This document shows, piece after piece, positions 1 through 12,100 of a DNA stretch of 64,000 nt. Within the stretch, counting starts at the first letter, position 1, and each line of letters begins with the position of its first letter. The stretch comes from Pelodera strongyloides (lineage: Eukaryota > Nematoda > Chromadorea > Rhabditida > Rhabditidae): positions 1 through 64,000 of the forward strand of contig JAANDG010000019.1 in assembly GCA_036852015.1 (NCBI GenBank), written 5' to 3'. Made by a program: the position numbers and the translations under genes. A model generated the notes under the pieces. The model searched no databases, was not told where the DNA came from, and saw only the letters and a list, made by a program, of their open reading frames with translations.

Positions 1-563
1 TAGATAAGATCAGCAAGACCCCTACGTCCGCTACCAGACAATGAGTACAAAGTAGAAAAGCGGTATGCATTATTAGGTCTAAGGTCTAACAAGAAACATA
101 ATGCACATTCAACAAGAAACGTAATGCACATTCTACGAGTAGATGTTTCATCGTCGCAGTAAGGGGAGCAGGTCCATCATGCAGCGCAACACACACTATA
201 AGTGTTCCAAACGGTGCGTAGATTATGATACTACTGCAGAACGAACATAGTTGGGGCACACCACATTATGCCCAGTCAACGCAGCTCGGTAAGATTACGC
301 TAACCATAGGAGAAATAAAAAGGCTGCGGTTAGGCCGGCGGACATAAAAAGGCGGAGTCACATTGTGCGCGTTCGGGGCCGTTCTGTACCCGCACGATTT
401 CATTTTACATTTATGCTATACGGTAGTACATCTGCATTTCGAAGTATTCCACCAGCACGTTATTTTCAGAAAAGAAGAATACATAGTTGTTGGAGAAATT
501 TTGGAAGATGCTTCATTTTTATTTTACCAGAACGGCTAGGTAGGCAGTAACAGCCCAGGTACT
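1..563. other. No gene recognised
   Basis: I see no supportable coding region, RNA gene or mobile element here. The only structure is a short direct duplication of about 22 bases near positions 89-133, an 'aacaagaaac...atgcacattc' unit present twice. Confidence 0.5.
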
Positions 564-720
564 GGGGTTTCCAAATATGGTGAAAATTTACAGCATTTTG
601 GAACTACACGAGAATATTTTTTGAATTATTCATATTATATATGCAAGTTTCGTGCAGAAATACGGTAGTTTTCACAGAATCACAGTATCACACCAAATTT
701 TTGGGATACTTGGAAACCCC
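564..720. repeat. Foldback MITE, GGGGTTTCC family, copy 1
   Basis: The left end reads GGGGTTTCCAAATATGG and the right end is its inverted counterpart, ...TACTTGGAAACCCC, so the segment has terminal inverted repeats and no coding capacity. It sits about 25 bases from a related element (745-1002), and further copies occur near 42.8 kb and probably 63.1 kb. It is a short non-autonomous DNA-transposon-like unit. The superfamily is unknown. Confidence 0.6.
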
Positions 721-744
721 ATACGCAAACGCAAAACCGTTAAT

Positions 745-1002
745 GGGGTTTGCAAATATGCCAAAAACCACGAGTTTTCCTTGCAAGTATCAATTCACAA
801 AATCGTGTGCTTTTTACACACTTTTACCGTAATTTTGACACATCCGCACTATAGAAAATCCGCCATCAAAGACATTTTTTGTTGAACAATTGGTCCCGTG
901 GCGATCGGTCGTAAAAACTGCCTGTAGATATGCTCGTGTAGTGCCAAGATACGGTAAATTTTTCGATACTTGCAAGGAAAATCGGGCATACTTGCAAACC
1001 CC
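745..1002. repeat. Foldback MITE, GGGGTTTGC variant, copy 2
   Basis: The ends are inverted (GGGGTTTGCAAATATGCC and GGGCATACTTGCAAACCCC). The interior matches the element at 42794-43043 in opposite orientation over most of its length: both contain a 'ccgccatcaaag' block, a 'cgatcggtcgtaaaaactg' block and a 'tgccaagatacg' block. That similarity establishes a repeat family rather than a chance hairpin. No open frame of substance is present. Confidence 0.65.
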
Positions 1003-1052
1003 ATAAAAAAACATTCAATGAAAACAAAAGAATGCAATAGTGATATTGTAAA

Positions 1053-1392
1053 GGGCCTCGGTGGCCCAATGGAAACGTCCGCGCTTCGCAGTCAGCCGAC
1101 CCGAGTTCGAATCCAGCCACATACACTAACTCAATGCCACCGAGGCGAATCCCCCATCCCATTGCCTAGCCTGAAGACTTCGAGGGATTTGTCCTTTCGT
1201 CTCGTCGTCAAACACTCTGTATAACTCCACAAAACCTCATTGGAGAGATCAAGGATCGACATTATCTGAAGAAAAAATCTCCCCTCCACGCATTCCCCTG
1301 CGGATTGAAGAAGCACGACGCTAGAAACCTTCCGCACTTGTTCCATGTACTTGATTGATGTTGTATCTGATTGATTGTATGTGTGAATAAAG
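1053..1392 (+). mobile_element. tRNA-derived SINE with target-site duplication
   Basis: The body is flanked by a perfect 15-bp direct repeat, TAGTGATATTGTAAA, at 1038-1052 and 1393-1407, the signature of target-primed retrotransposition. The head begins GGCCTCGGTGGCCCAATGG, a Pol III A-box-like/D-arm sequence, and carries the B box GAGTTCGAATCC about 45 bases later. A non-tRNA body follows, ending in a tail with repeated GATTGATTG/TGTATG words rather than poly(A). It encodes no protein and would depend on a LINE for mobility. Confidence 0.8.
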
Positions 1393-1407
1393 TAGTGATA
1401 TTGTAAA

Positions 1408-2377
1408 TATTACCTAAAACGAAAGAATGAAGGAATGAACGTAGGTTGTATATAAAATAGTCAAATAATATAAAAACAATTGATGTATAATTGTAAATTT
1501 TGAATTTTATACCGTGATAACACGAACCTCGTTTCGACCCCCTAGCCGCAGACGAGGATTTTACAGGACAAGGCTGTTTTCACGTTCCACGGTTCCACAT
1601 ATAAGCACAATTATAGAAACTTGCTACAAAAACTGAAGACCGGGGACAAACTTGAATTGTGAAGATCTTATTTGAAACAAAAACAATAAAACTTCGAATA
1701 TATGGGCGAGAACACATATACAACATCGAATTGGGAAAAGAAAAACCAAGAGGAGCTATTAAAATAAATTACTAAAAACAAGGTAAAATACAAACATAAA
1801 ACTTATTGACGATCATCGGGACACACCACCCCAAATTGTAGGATAAAAAATTATCGATAGTATGAAATGTTTGTTTGTCGGTATCCGTGACAAAGTTCGA
1901 ATTAAAATGATGTACGGTAGTCGTGCCACAATATATATTATATTATATATATGAATACTTTATTCAGTGTACTTTATTCAATAGGAAATATACTGAATAA
2001 ATCACATGGTAGATACACAAATTCGTGACTCGGTGATGCATGAAAACCTTGCATAGAAAGCAAAGCAACTGAAATACGTGCATTCTGCAACTCGGTGTAA
2101 TATCTTCAACATGGGGGGAAGATCAAAATGATCCGGAATAGTTACTAGTGGATCATAAATCCAGTTATATTCTTGACGACTACAGTGGGGTACAACCAAA
2201 CGTCAGTCTTTCTCGGATTTTTCCTGCATTGTGTTGTTATCATGCTAATCATCAGCTCTTTGCAAAATTACCCAAGTGCGTCAACTACCAACTTTCAAGG
2301 GTGATAGCTTTGTAATATGTAGCTGTGCGAATATGTATCAATTTTTTCGCCACAGGATCTACAAATTCAAATCGTGT
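1408..2377. other. No gene recognised
   Basis: This is AT-rich sequence without a supportable open frame, RNA gene or obvious repeat boundary. A short TATATA-rich run lies near 1930-1955. Confidence 0.4.
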
Positions 2378-3053
2378 TTAAAGGGACAGGCCCATCAAAA
2401 TAAACCTATATTTACGATACGTTCATAATGACTATCAAGCATTTTTATTACAATATATACAAACTAAATTTCACCATTATTCGCCCTAGACAACTTTTTT
2501 CCAATGTGATCAACGCATATGCTCTGTTCTTCTACTGCACGTTTTCTTCTACTGCACGTTTCCCGCGAAACAAAAATAAATCCCGCGTTACCTGGCAGGC
2601 TAGCACCCAATCCCACGCAATAAGAAAAGTCGCATGTTTCCTGACAAATTAGCCGATAATGTCCCGCAATTAAACATTAGACAAGGCCTTGTGTTAGCGG
2701 CAAGGGCCCTAATTAGCGCTCGCACTAAGAACCGAATCCCGCGTTTCCCGCTTGTTTGGGAGGAAACGTGGGATTACGATTACCGCTAAACTGCGAATGA
2801 GGAACATAGATGTATACCATAAAACAGCAGATTTTAATCGCATTGTAATTTGACGATAAATTTGCATTGACGACAAGGATATTTGCGGCTTTACGGTATA
2901 CATTTAAGCTGAGCGCATCGGAAAAAAGTTTTCCATGGCAAATAAATGTGAAATTTAGTTTGTAAATATTGTAATAAAAATGCTTGATAGTCACTATGGA
3001 CGTATCGTAAATATAGGTTACTTTGGTTTACTTTGATGGGCCTGTCCCTTTAA
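2378..3053. mobile_element. TTAA-bounded MITE (TTAAAGGGACAGGCCC type)
   Basis: Both ends are TTAA (2378-2381 and 3050-3053). The terminal inverted repeats start AAAGGGACAGGCCCATC and extend about 130 bases, including a shared block 'caagcatttttattacaat' on opposite strands. The interior holds short direct and inverted fragments such as 'cccgcgtttcccgc' and no transposase. TTAA target use is typical of piggyBac-type transposition, so a piggyBac-mobilised MITE is the likely class; that assignment is inference. Confidence 0.75.
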
Positions 3054-3942
3054 ATACAATCGGGAAATGCGTAAGACTATTTAGCTGAAGCACATGTCGT
3101 TCGGTGTCCGATATCTGCCTTAGAAAGGTCTAATTTGAATGACGGGGATTTGGGATAGGCGGATATGTGCTCTTCCCTGTTGGAGTCTCAGATTACACAT
3201 ACAATGTAACCCGTACCATAGATATGATTGAGACTGACACTGAGGAATCTTGGCGGTTGCGCGGCCTACACCGGGCCCGAAAAAGGTGGGCCGCCTAGAC
3301 CTCGACTCGAGTGACAGAGAAAAGGTGGGCGGCTGGTGCGCCTGATGTGGTGTAGGACAGTTGTAGGCGAACAAAAATACCCATGAAAGTTGAAGATCGG
3401 CGTTCTCAGGCCTACATCAGGCCAACACTGCGCCGGTGCGCCGCCTACACCAGGCCCGAAATGGGTGGTCCGCCATGCCTGGACCCACCCATTTTTTGTA
3501 GGCCGCGCACCGGCCAAAGTTTCGCGGTGAAAGGTTTGGTCCCGGTATTGAAAACACTCGCATCTCAATCCATCTTGGTGTTATGGAGGAAGTTGCTGGA
3601 TAAGTGATCAGAACTGCTGGATTACTAAGGCAAGTTACTGCAGGGGTTCATCATTGGTGCTTTGGAGACTCTCGACTATTTCTTTCGTAATTAGGATGTG
3701 GCGTTGAGAATTTCGAATTAACCTGCGTGCGACTCTGGGAGGTTTCCGAGTGGTAGTCGCTCATATTTAAATTTTTAATTTTCTACTGGTTAGTACCAAA
3801 GAAACGATTTCCGATAGGAACATAGGGACAACATGATCACTTCCTACTTCAAGGGTGTCTTCGTGGTGATTTACATGCCAATCGGGAAGTTTTGAAAGAA
3901 AATCAATGAGGTGCGTAACATCATTAAGTCGATTGAGAGAGG
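3054..3942. other. Non-coding; GC-rich imperfect direct repeat
   Basis: No gene is supported. A GC-rich block contains an imperfect direct repeat: CCTACACCGGGCCCGAAA near 3268 and CCTACACCAGGCCCGAAA near 3442, each followed by a GGTGG(G/T)CCGCC word. Short frames on both strands here look like by-products of the GC-rich repeat. Confidence 0.4.
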
Positions 3943-3947
3943 AGCAC

Positions 3948-4304
3948 TGTTACAGCTGTAGCCTGTGTGTGTGTGTGTGAATGTAGAATGCTCTTGTCAG
4001 GGTACAGCTATAGCGATTGACTTGCGGTAGAACTGATGTATATTGCGATAAACAGTACACAAAATATACAATCGGGTTTATCTGAGGAAATACAATGTTG
4101 AACAGTATATGAGTTGGGTATTACGGTAGAGTACGGTAGCGATTGTTTGTGGTGAGTAGCGGGAACAGATATGTGAGGAGAGAAGAAGCGATGTGTCCGC
4201 AGGATCCACGTTTATATACGGCACGGCGGCAAAGTGGGACGATCAGCGGGTGCGCGCCGGGGAACTGGGGCGAGCAACAGAGAAGGGTCGCCCTGGCGGC
4301 GACA
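3948..4304 (-). repeat. 3' LTR of the BEL/Pao element
   Basis: This 357-bp repeat matches 15989-16344. On the element's strand it begins TGTCGCCGCCAGG and ends CAGCTGTAACA. It contains a TATATAAA core-promoter-like box (plus-strand positions near 4212-4220) and a short GT microsatellite. The flanking host pentamer is AGCAC. Confidence 0.9.
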
Positions 4305-5173
4305 CTCCGGGCCCAGAAAAGGACCCAGAGCCGTCCTAGGCTTCGCGAGCCTGGACAGTAATCTTTTTGAGTTATTTTGCGAGTGAAGTTGATTATGTGT
4401 TGGCGTATGCTCACTGCATCGCCTCGTGCCTGGTGTTTTGCGATTAGCTGCTGTGGTTACTGTAACTCGCTGAGTTGTCCGCTCGCGGCGGACCCTCCGG
4501 GCGCTACGCTCACTGCATGCGCCGATACTTGTACCTTACAACCGCTTGTGGAGTAAGTTATGTGGTTAAATTAGAACAATTTGCTGGTTACAAGAGTGTT
4601 GGGTCTATTATACAGATCGTACGAGGAAAAGTTATACTATATGATCAATTTGCATAGCATCGAGTCTTTTGTACTCTGCTAGTCGGCTCAAACTGTCTGA
4701 CGCGGATACTGTAGATACCAAGTTACAGTGTATATTAATTGTAGCTCCCGAGAACGTACACTCAAATTTTGGTGATAATAGACAAAAAATGCGAATTCGA
4801 ATGTGTTCAAAGGGCTGTGTAGTAGTAACAAATAACGCAATTTCACAATTGAGAAATAAAAATAAAGTAACATTTCAATTATGCATATGATTAGGCATTA
4901 TTTTTTAATGTATTGTAGTGCATTGTGAATGTAATCATGTAATGTACAATTGTTAGGTGAAAAAACTGCGGCATATAATTAACAACAATTTTATATGTAG
5001 TGTATACGAATATTGTTAACATAATTGGGTCCCCTTCGGCTCCATTTGGCGCATTCCGGCATTAGTTCTTCTTGGCTTCACCTTGCGGAGGCTGCGGAGC
5101 TAAACAGGGATTTTGTTAATTGTGGCATTAAATTGCAGATACGATTGAAACTTAGGTTCTGTGTACGAATTAG

Positions 5174-5790
5174 TTAATTACGCCTGATTGTTTGCAGGTT
5201 CAAATTTCCTAGAGAAAAAAGGGCGGAATATTATTCATTTTATGTTGTTCGAGAGCAAAAATGTGTAAAATGCTGTGGAATACAATGTAAGTAAAAAAAA
5301 TTGGAGACATACCATCAGTCCTTAGTTTCTTCCGTACGTCTTTGCTGAGCATAGCAATGTCCTTCGTTGTTGTGGGCGCCTTGGCGTCCTCAACTGGACA
5401 TAGCAGCTTGGAGTGGGTATCAAACCGCTCTGCGCATTCGGTATGACGGCAATCAACGTATCGATTCACACAAGCACTGGAGTTGCGCTCGATCCCTTGC
5501 ATCCGACAAGCTTTAGAGAGGCATAGTCGACAAAGGCCGTTCTGCACCGCAAACTTGCGGCGTTCCTCCAGACTGAATTTCGGACTCGGACATTTTCCGG
5601 TATAATGTGTGCCCGAACAGAACTGGCACACAGCCTTGGACTCCCTTTCTGCCTTTTTCTTTTGTATCTCCTCGTGACGTCTTTTGCGGTGGTACTGAGC
5701 GGAAACATTGGCAATATGTATAAATGACATCGTTTCTTCTTCCGTGAGGTTGTTCATCCTGGAATTTTTCAACACATACGTCAGATTCAA
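5174..5790 (-). CDS. Spliced zinc-knuckle accessory protein of the BEL/Pao element
   Basis: An ATG-initiated frame runs from 5790 to a GTATGT donor (exon 5313-5790) and continues in phase after a TTTTTTCTCTAG acceptor (exon 5174-5208), giving about 170 residues. The protein is basic and Cys/His-rich. It has a CCHC-like knuckle (Cys-x2-Cys-x3-His-x4-Cys, near residues 55-70), then a Cys-x2-Cys pair in an LCRLCL context and several further paired Cys/His. That layout resembles the zinc-binding part of Pao Gag. It lies downstream of env, on the same strand and between pol-env and the 3' LTR, where most BEL/Pao elements have no gene. A further downstream exon ending in a proline/glutamine-rich tail (around 5050-5100) is possible if a GTAATT donor inside exon 2 is used. 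Function is unknown; nucleic-acid binding is likely. Confidence 0.6.
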
Positions 5791-6147
5791 TTAAGGTCAT
5801 CGTATGCGTGAATGTCAGAAGGTAAGAAACTGAAGGATTTTGGAGCTTTTTAGTGAAGACATATAAAAGAGTTGATACATAGTCGTGTGAAGGACTTTGA
5901 AATAAATAAAAAGAGAGCGTGTGCTCGTTGGCATGTGGATTGTGGTGAAGTGAGGAGTGTAGGCGGCGTTAGGGCGGCCTACTTTTGTTGATTTATTGTT
6001 ACTAGATACGATCTAGGTTAGTGTAGGTTATTGGATGTGTATGATCGAGATGTACCTTTGATAAATTTTATGAGTAGGTTATCGTGCGAGAAGGGAAAAA
6101 TATATCATAATATTATGTTTGTGTGGTATGTGAACGATACTGAGGAG

Positions 6148-9100
6148 TTACAAGAGTAGAGCGTATTTTGCTAAGAAGGGTATGCATTTACTTAAGGCAT
6201 ATATTAGTGCTAGTGTGATTAGGAAGTATCCAATTATTTTTGGTAGGTTTGTGAGTATACTCCAACCGATGTGTAGTACATCGGGTAAGTGGAATCCGTC
6301 AGTGTTGATTGTGGCATTTTTTCCACCAATTACTACGTGAATTCCGTGCTCCATGTCTTCTGTGTTTGTGAACTGTAAGTGTCCTTCCATGCGAATGGCA
6401 ATGTTTTTGGCACCACATTTCACATAGCACAGTTCAGATACGAGTGCATTGTCGAATTGTCGTCTAATTTCATTGCTGAACCCGTTTTTGTTGCAGAGTA
6501 TGGTGTGCATATAAGTCTTGTCGCACTCTATGTGTGCGCGTGTAGTCTGTTCAGCGAAACATACTATATTTGCCGTTGCTCCAGCGCTGTGGCAATTATA
6601 GCACCCAGTGTATGGGGTGAATGACGTAATGCGACAATCTGCTGAGTTCTCGTTTGTGTATATGTCAAATACTGATTCGAGACGGATATTCAAGTGAAAG
6701 GAAGTGTCGAACATTTTTAGACTTGGGACGTTGTTGACAGTTTGAGTTAGTTCGAACGATTCTCCGATAATTGGGAGAGAGTATTCGTGGCTGTTTAGTT
6801 CCGCGAATAGGTCTCGTTCTTCGCACTGACAGATGCTTTGTTCTTCACCAGCTTGGCAGGTGCATGTCTCAACGTATTCACATATGCCCTTGTCATTGCA
6901 GTTCAGTGCAGGTGATGGTGCGTTTCTTTTTGCTACGGCAATCTTGTTCCCAGCTTGCAGAAATGATGATTCACTGTAGGGGAGCATACCTTCGTGATTG
7001 ATATTTACCAGGGTGATTTTCACATTTCCCGCTTCAATCTGTTGTCCTTCGAAAACAGTGATTGTGGTGACATTAGTTTGACCATTGAGCTTTCTGTGTT
7101 CGACATCAAGGACCATTTGTGATACCCACTGTCTGCACTGGAAGGTCTGAATCTCTGTTTCGTTGTTCGGTATGGCGTACGTTCTATAGAAAAGACAACC
7201 ATTATCAAATCGGAAACATTGACAAGACCATCCTCCGCATGATGTGGTGCAATATGATCGTCCTGGATATCTATTTGCTGTTGCTAGGTCTGGAATTAAA
7301 GTATCGTGTCTGACGCCTCCACATTTGTCTGCAACGCATAATGAGTTGCCTGCGCATCTTTTTGCGGATTCAACTGAAATCGTAGAGTTTCGGGTGAACG
7401 CGATGTCTGTTTTCAGGCAGCGGTAGCTGGCGTGACGTGCTTTAATTATGAACTGCTCGTAGATAGTGTTGTTGAGTGCAACGTTTACGCAGGTTTCTTT
7501 AGTGTGCGGTGTGAAGAATATGTCTTGAAGGCTTCGAACTTTACACTGGTCATTCTCGCAGATCGTCTCGTTGTGAGAGATACTAATTGTGGTATCACAT
7601 GCTGATGTCATTGTGATTATATTTAGTGCAATAGTCAACAGTGTCAAGTTCTTCCGAGAGGGTATTTTAAAGTTAAAGGTTCCTAGACATCGTGATGTGC
7701 TTGGTACTTCTTGTGCGGTATTCTTTTGTGATCTCTTGCTTGAGGGAATTTTGGGTAGTCCCCAATTGGTGAGTTCTGTCATTTCTTCGGCGATCTCGTC
7801 GGTCTCTTGTTTTCCCCTTAGGCGATTGCCGACACGCGATAGGGGGTGTTGGTTGCTCGTTGACCGATTTTCCTTGGATAATCTCTTGCGGATCAGCTGG
7901 TATCCCGTGGCGATGTTTCGCATTGTCTGGTTGAAACGACAGGTGAGAGAGAAGATAACCCAAATAAGGAATGTGAATAATAATAAGAGGAATGTGATTA
8001 ATGTTACAAATCTTTGTGGTTGACATAGTGGGTTTAGAGCGTTCTCCCAACAGAAAGTACATTGAATATTCTCACAAAAGGGTTGTGAAGCACAAATTTG
8101 TTCGAGTATTACAAATTTTGTTCCGTCAAAACGTTTCCAGCGAATGTTGTGCTTGTGTAGTGCAATATTTTGCGGCAATGGGACTTCCGTTTCCTTGTTC
8201 GGGGTCATCGAGTTAAAGCAATATCCGTTTTTCACTTGCATGGCACGAGCACATACTTTGTATGGGTGATCAGTTATTGGATTGGAGTCTTTCAACAGAA
8301 CACTGCCTCTCGTGCATATGATGGAGGCATCGTTTGATATAGCTGGGCTCTTTGACATAAAATGGTTATGAACAGAAAACTTTTGGGCGATCTTGGGAGC
8401 ACTTGTAGCGGGTTTTGCTGTGAGCCATTTTTCGTAATGCTCATCGTGTACATGGTCCTCTGGAAACCTTCCTAGATGTTTCAGAAAACTATCCAGTGTC
8501 ATGTTATACTCTTTCGAGATAGATTTCTTTTCTACCTCTGCATTGCGCGTTGTGTGTTCTCCCCTGTCAATATAAACCGTGGTTGTTGGTTGCGCTGTTG
8601 TCGGCGTTGTTTGAGTTTGGGAGTACGGTGCCTGAGACAAGAGTGCCTGAGTTTTTTGACCATATGCCTGAGGGATTACATAGGGAAGGGTTACAATTTT
8701 TGCTGTGGCTTCCTTGGGTTTCCAAGTTGTTGGTGTGGTAGTCAGTGTTGTGTAGCTAATGGAGCGTACTGTATGTGCGATTGTTTTCCAAGGAGTTTGA
8801 TTAGTTGTTTCACGTACTGGGATTACTGTAGGTGCTGGTTTTGGTGGAGTGACAGGTGGTTTTGTGGTTGCGGGCAGCGTACTTGGAAGAGGTGTTGTAG
8901 TTGTAGTGCGCATTGTTGTTGGAAAGGTTGGAAAACGAGTACCGTATGTTGGAATTTTGTCCAGGTTTATTTTGACGCAGTTTGCTGTCTGGAACAATGA
9001 AAAGGCCATCACAATGCAGAAGAATGATATGGCATTTGTTCTCAAGGTGTTTGATTTGCCCTTTGCAGAACGCGCGTACTCTTGAACTCTTTCCTGCTGA

Positions 9101-12100
9101 ACCGGTGCCTTCTTTGGTGCTGGGTAGCAAATTTCGAGCGGTACAAGGAGTTGGACAGGCCTGGTGATGAGGTTTCCACGATTTGATTTTAGGCTTACTG
9201 ACCGAACACGACCGTCCCGGCCTAGTTTAAGGTCCATTACCCGTCCGAGTTTCCATTTGTATCTCGGCTGGTTTTCATCCTTGATGAGTACCACCTCACC
9301 GATCTGTGGCACAAGTTGCGCTGCATGTTCTTTGTTCTTTTGCGTGTAATTCTCGAAAACCTTGTTGGTAGCAAGGTAATCTCGCTTCCATAGCTTCCAG
9401 AATCTTTCGACATGTTTGTTTACGTCTCGGTAGGATTCCGTGTAGTCCAGATATTCGTTCTCCTGGTCGTTGATTTCGCACTGCGGCATGCGGATTCTTG
9501 GTGAGATCAGGTCGATTGGCCGAATAACTTCGAACTCGTTGTCCGTGTCATTAACATAAGTTATCGGTCTGATGTTGACGATTTTCTCGGATTCAATCAC
9601 AGCGGTTTCAAATTTCGATTTCGTGAGAGTTGTGTTGCCAATTGCGTGTCTTAATGCTTTCTTCAGTATGCCAACCATTCTTTCCACACTTCCGTTCTGC
9701 CATGGAGCGGCAGCGGCACTGAACTTCCAGGTTAATTTGTGACGTGCTGCCAGCTTGTCGATGTGCTCTGTGGTTGTCATTCCGTTCAAAAGTTTGCTTG
9801 TGAGGCTGAATGTTGTTGCATTGTCCGAATATATGGTCTGAGGAGTACCTTTTCTCGCCATGAATCTTGCCAGTGCTAACATGAATTCGTCTACCGATAG
9901 CGAGTATACTACTTCGACATGCAACAGTCTCGAAGCTAGGCAAGAGAACAATGCGATGTATGCTTTCGTTGTGTGGAATAAGTCACTGTTCAGAACGGTA
10001 AATGGACCAGCGAAATCAAGTGCGGTATGCGTGAAGGGTAGGGACCTGTTAACTCTCTCTTTTGGCAGCTGTGGGAGTGGAGCTACTGGAAACGGCTTGT
10101 TGTTTTGTCTTCGACATTTTGGACATCCTCGCAATGCTGATTTCACTGCGCTTCTCAGTCTTGGTGCATAATACTTTTCGTTAAAAATACCCATTACAGT
10201 ATTAACGCCAGAGTGATGACTGTACTCGTGTATGTCCATGATTATCAGGTAAGCGAGTCGTGAGTTAGCTTTTAGCATAGGTCTCTCAGTTGACCATTCT
10301 TTGTCATTTTCGCGTCGGTGTTTGTGGAACACAATTCCGTTTTCCATGTACAGATTCGCGTCTTTTCTTTCGTGAATCTTGAACTCTCGTTGGTGTTGAC
10401 GAATAAGGACTTTTTCTGCTGCATCAATGAGTGTTCCATTAATTCCGTTGTTGACGAAGACTGAATTCAGTTCGGGACAAGCCTTGCGTAGCTTGCACGC
10501 TGGATTTCCGAAGAAATTCACTGAGCGCACGAGAAATGTGAGTACCATGGCTACCATAGTGTAAACTTTGTAGACACTGTTTGTCCATGTGAGATCGAAA
10601 CGGAATTCTGTAGAATCAGGGATTTCCTGAACATGTGTGGTGCGAGTTTCGATGACTGCGATTTCCTTCTTGTCGATTTCTTTGTCTGCATCGCTCAACT
10701 TCGTAATTTCTTGGAAGTTTGGGTTTTTCGGCCAGTTTGCTTTGCTTTCCAGAATCCATTTTGGTCCGTGCCACCAGTTGCTTGAGTCGATTGTTTCCGG
10801 AGTGAGAGATCGAGTTGTGTGGTCGGCTGGATTGTCTTCCGAGTTGACGTGACAAAATTCGGTTGGGATTCCTTTCGATTTAAAATAGTCCGCTGTGCTG
10901 CGGATTTCTCGAACTCTGTTTTCGACGAATTGCCTGTAGGTTGTGTTATTCTTGACCCAGTAGAGTGCAATCTCTGAGTCGGAGCAAATCGTGATTCTCC
11001 TTATTTTCAATCGAAGTTCCTTCTCCACGTATTTTGCCAAGCGTGTTCCGATGAGGATGCTCATCAGTTCAGCTCTCGGAATTGTTAGACCTTTGTCAGT
11101 GCCAAGCCGCGACTTTGACATTATCAAGTTGGTTGTCGCTTGACCTTTCTCGTTCTGGCTTCTGAGATACACTACTGTTCCGTACAATCTTTTGCTGGCA
11201 TCTGTGAATACCACAAGTTCGTGGCTCATTATATTTCCGCTGGGAAACTGGTATTTCCTGGGAACAACCATGTTGGTTTCCTTGATTGTTAACAGAAACT
11301 CTCTCAGTTTGTCTTGCATCTCCTTGGGAAGGACTTCGTCCCATTCAACTCCAAGCATCCAGATATCTTGAATGAGAACTTTCCCTGGTGCGTAAATGGG
11401 AGAATATAATCCGAGTGGGTCGAATGTTTCTGCCATAGCTCGAACGGCCATGCGCTTCGTTATGGAGACGTCGTCTGGGATGTCCTTTGCTTTCTTGATA
11501 GCGTAGGTGTCCTCACGAATGTTCCATTTCAGGCCCAATACTTTCTGAGATTCTTGTCCGTTCAGGTCTTCTTTTGGGATTCTTGACACCTGTGAGCAGT
11601 TGCTTGCAAACTCTCTGAGGTTCATGCTCATGTCGGAAAAAATCTTCTTTGATTGGTGATAGAGAGAGATTAGATCGCTTGCCTTGTCGAAGGAGAGGAT
11701 GAGGTTGTCCACGTACAAGTCGTTGTGGATTGCGTTCTTGATCACTGGAGAAGCTTTGCTTTTATCGGTGTAGAACTGAATTGATCGTCCGAGTAAGAAC
11801 GGCGATGAGTTTATACCGAATGGTATGCGAGTGAACCGTAGGATGCGAAGATTATCTGGATGTGGTGGTTTGTTTGGATTCTTCAGGAAAAGAAAACGTG
11901 TTGCGTCACGATCTTTCTCGTGCAATCGGATCGTGTGGAAGGCTTTTTCCACGTCAGCTATCATGAGCTGTTTCGAGACTCTCGAGCGTATTATGATTCC
12001 TGGACTTTCAGGAAGAATGACTGGTCCGGGGTGCAGGCATTCGTTGAGGGATCGTTTTCCCTTTTGGTGCGATGACGCGTCATAAACGACACGATGCTTG

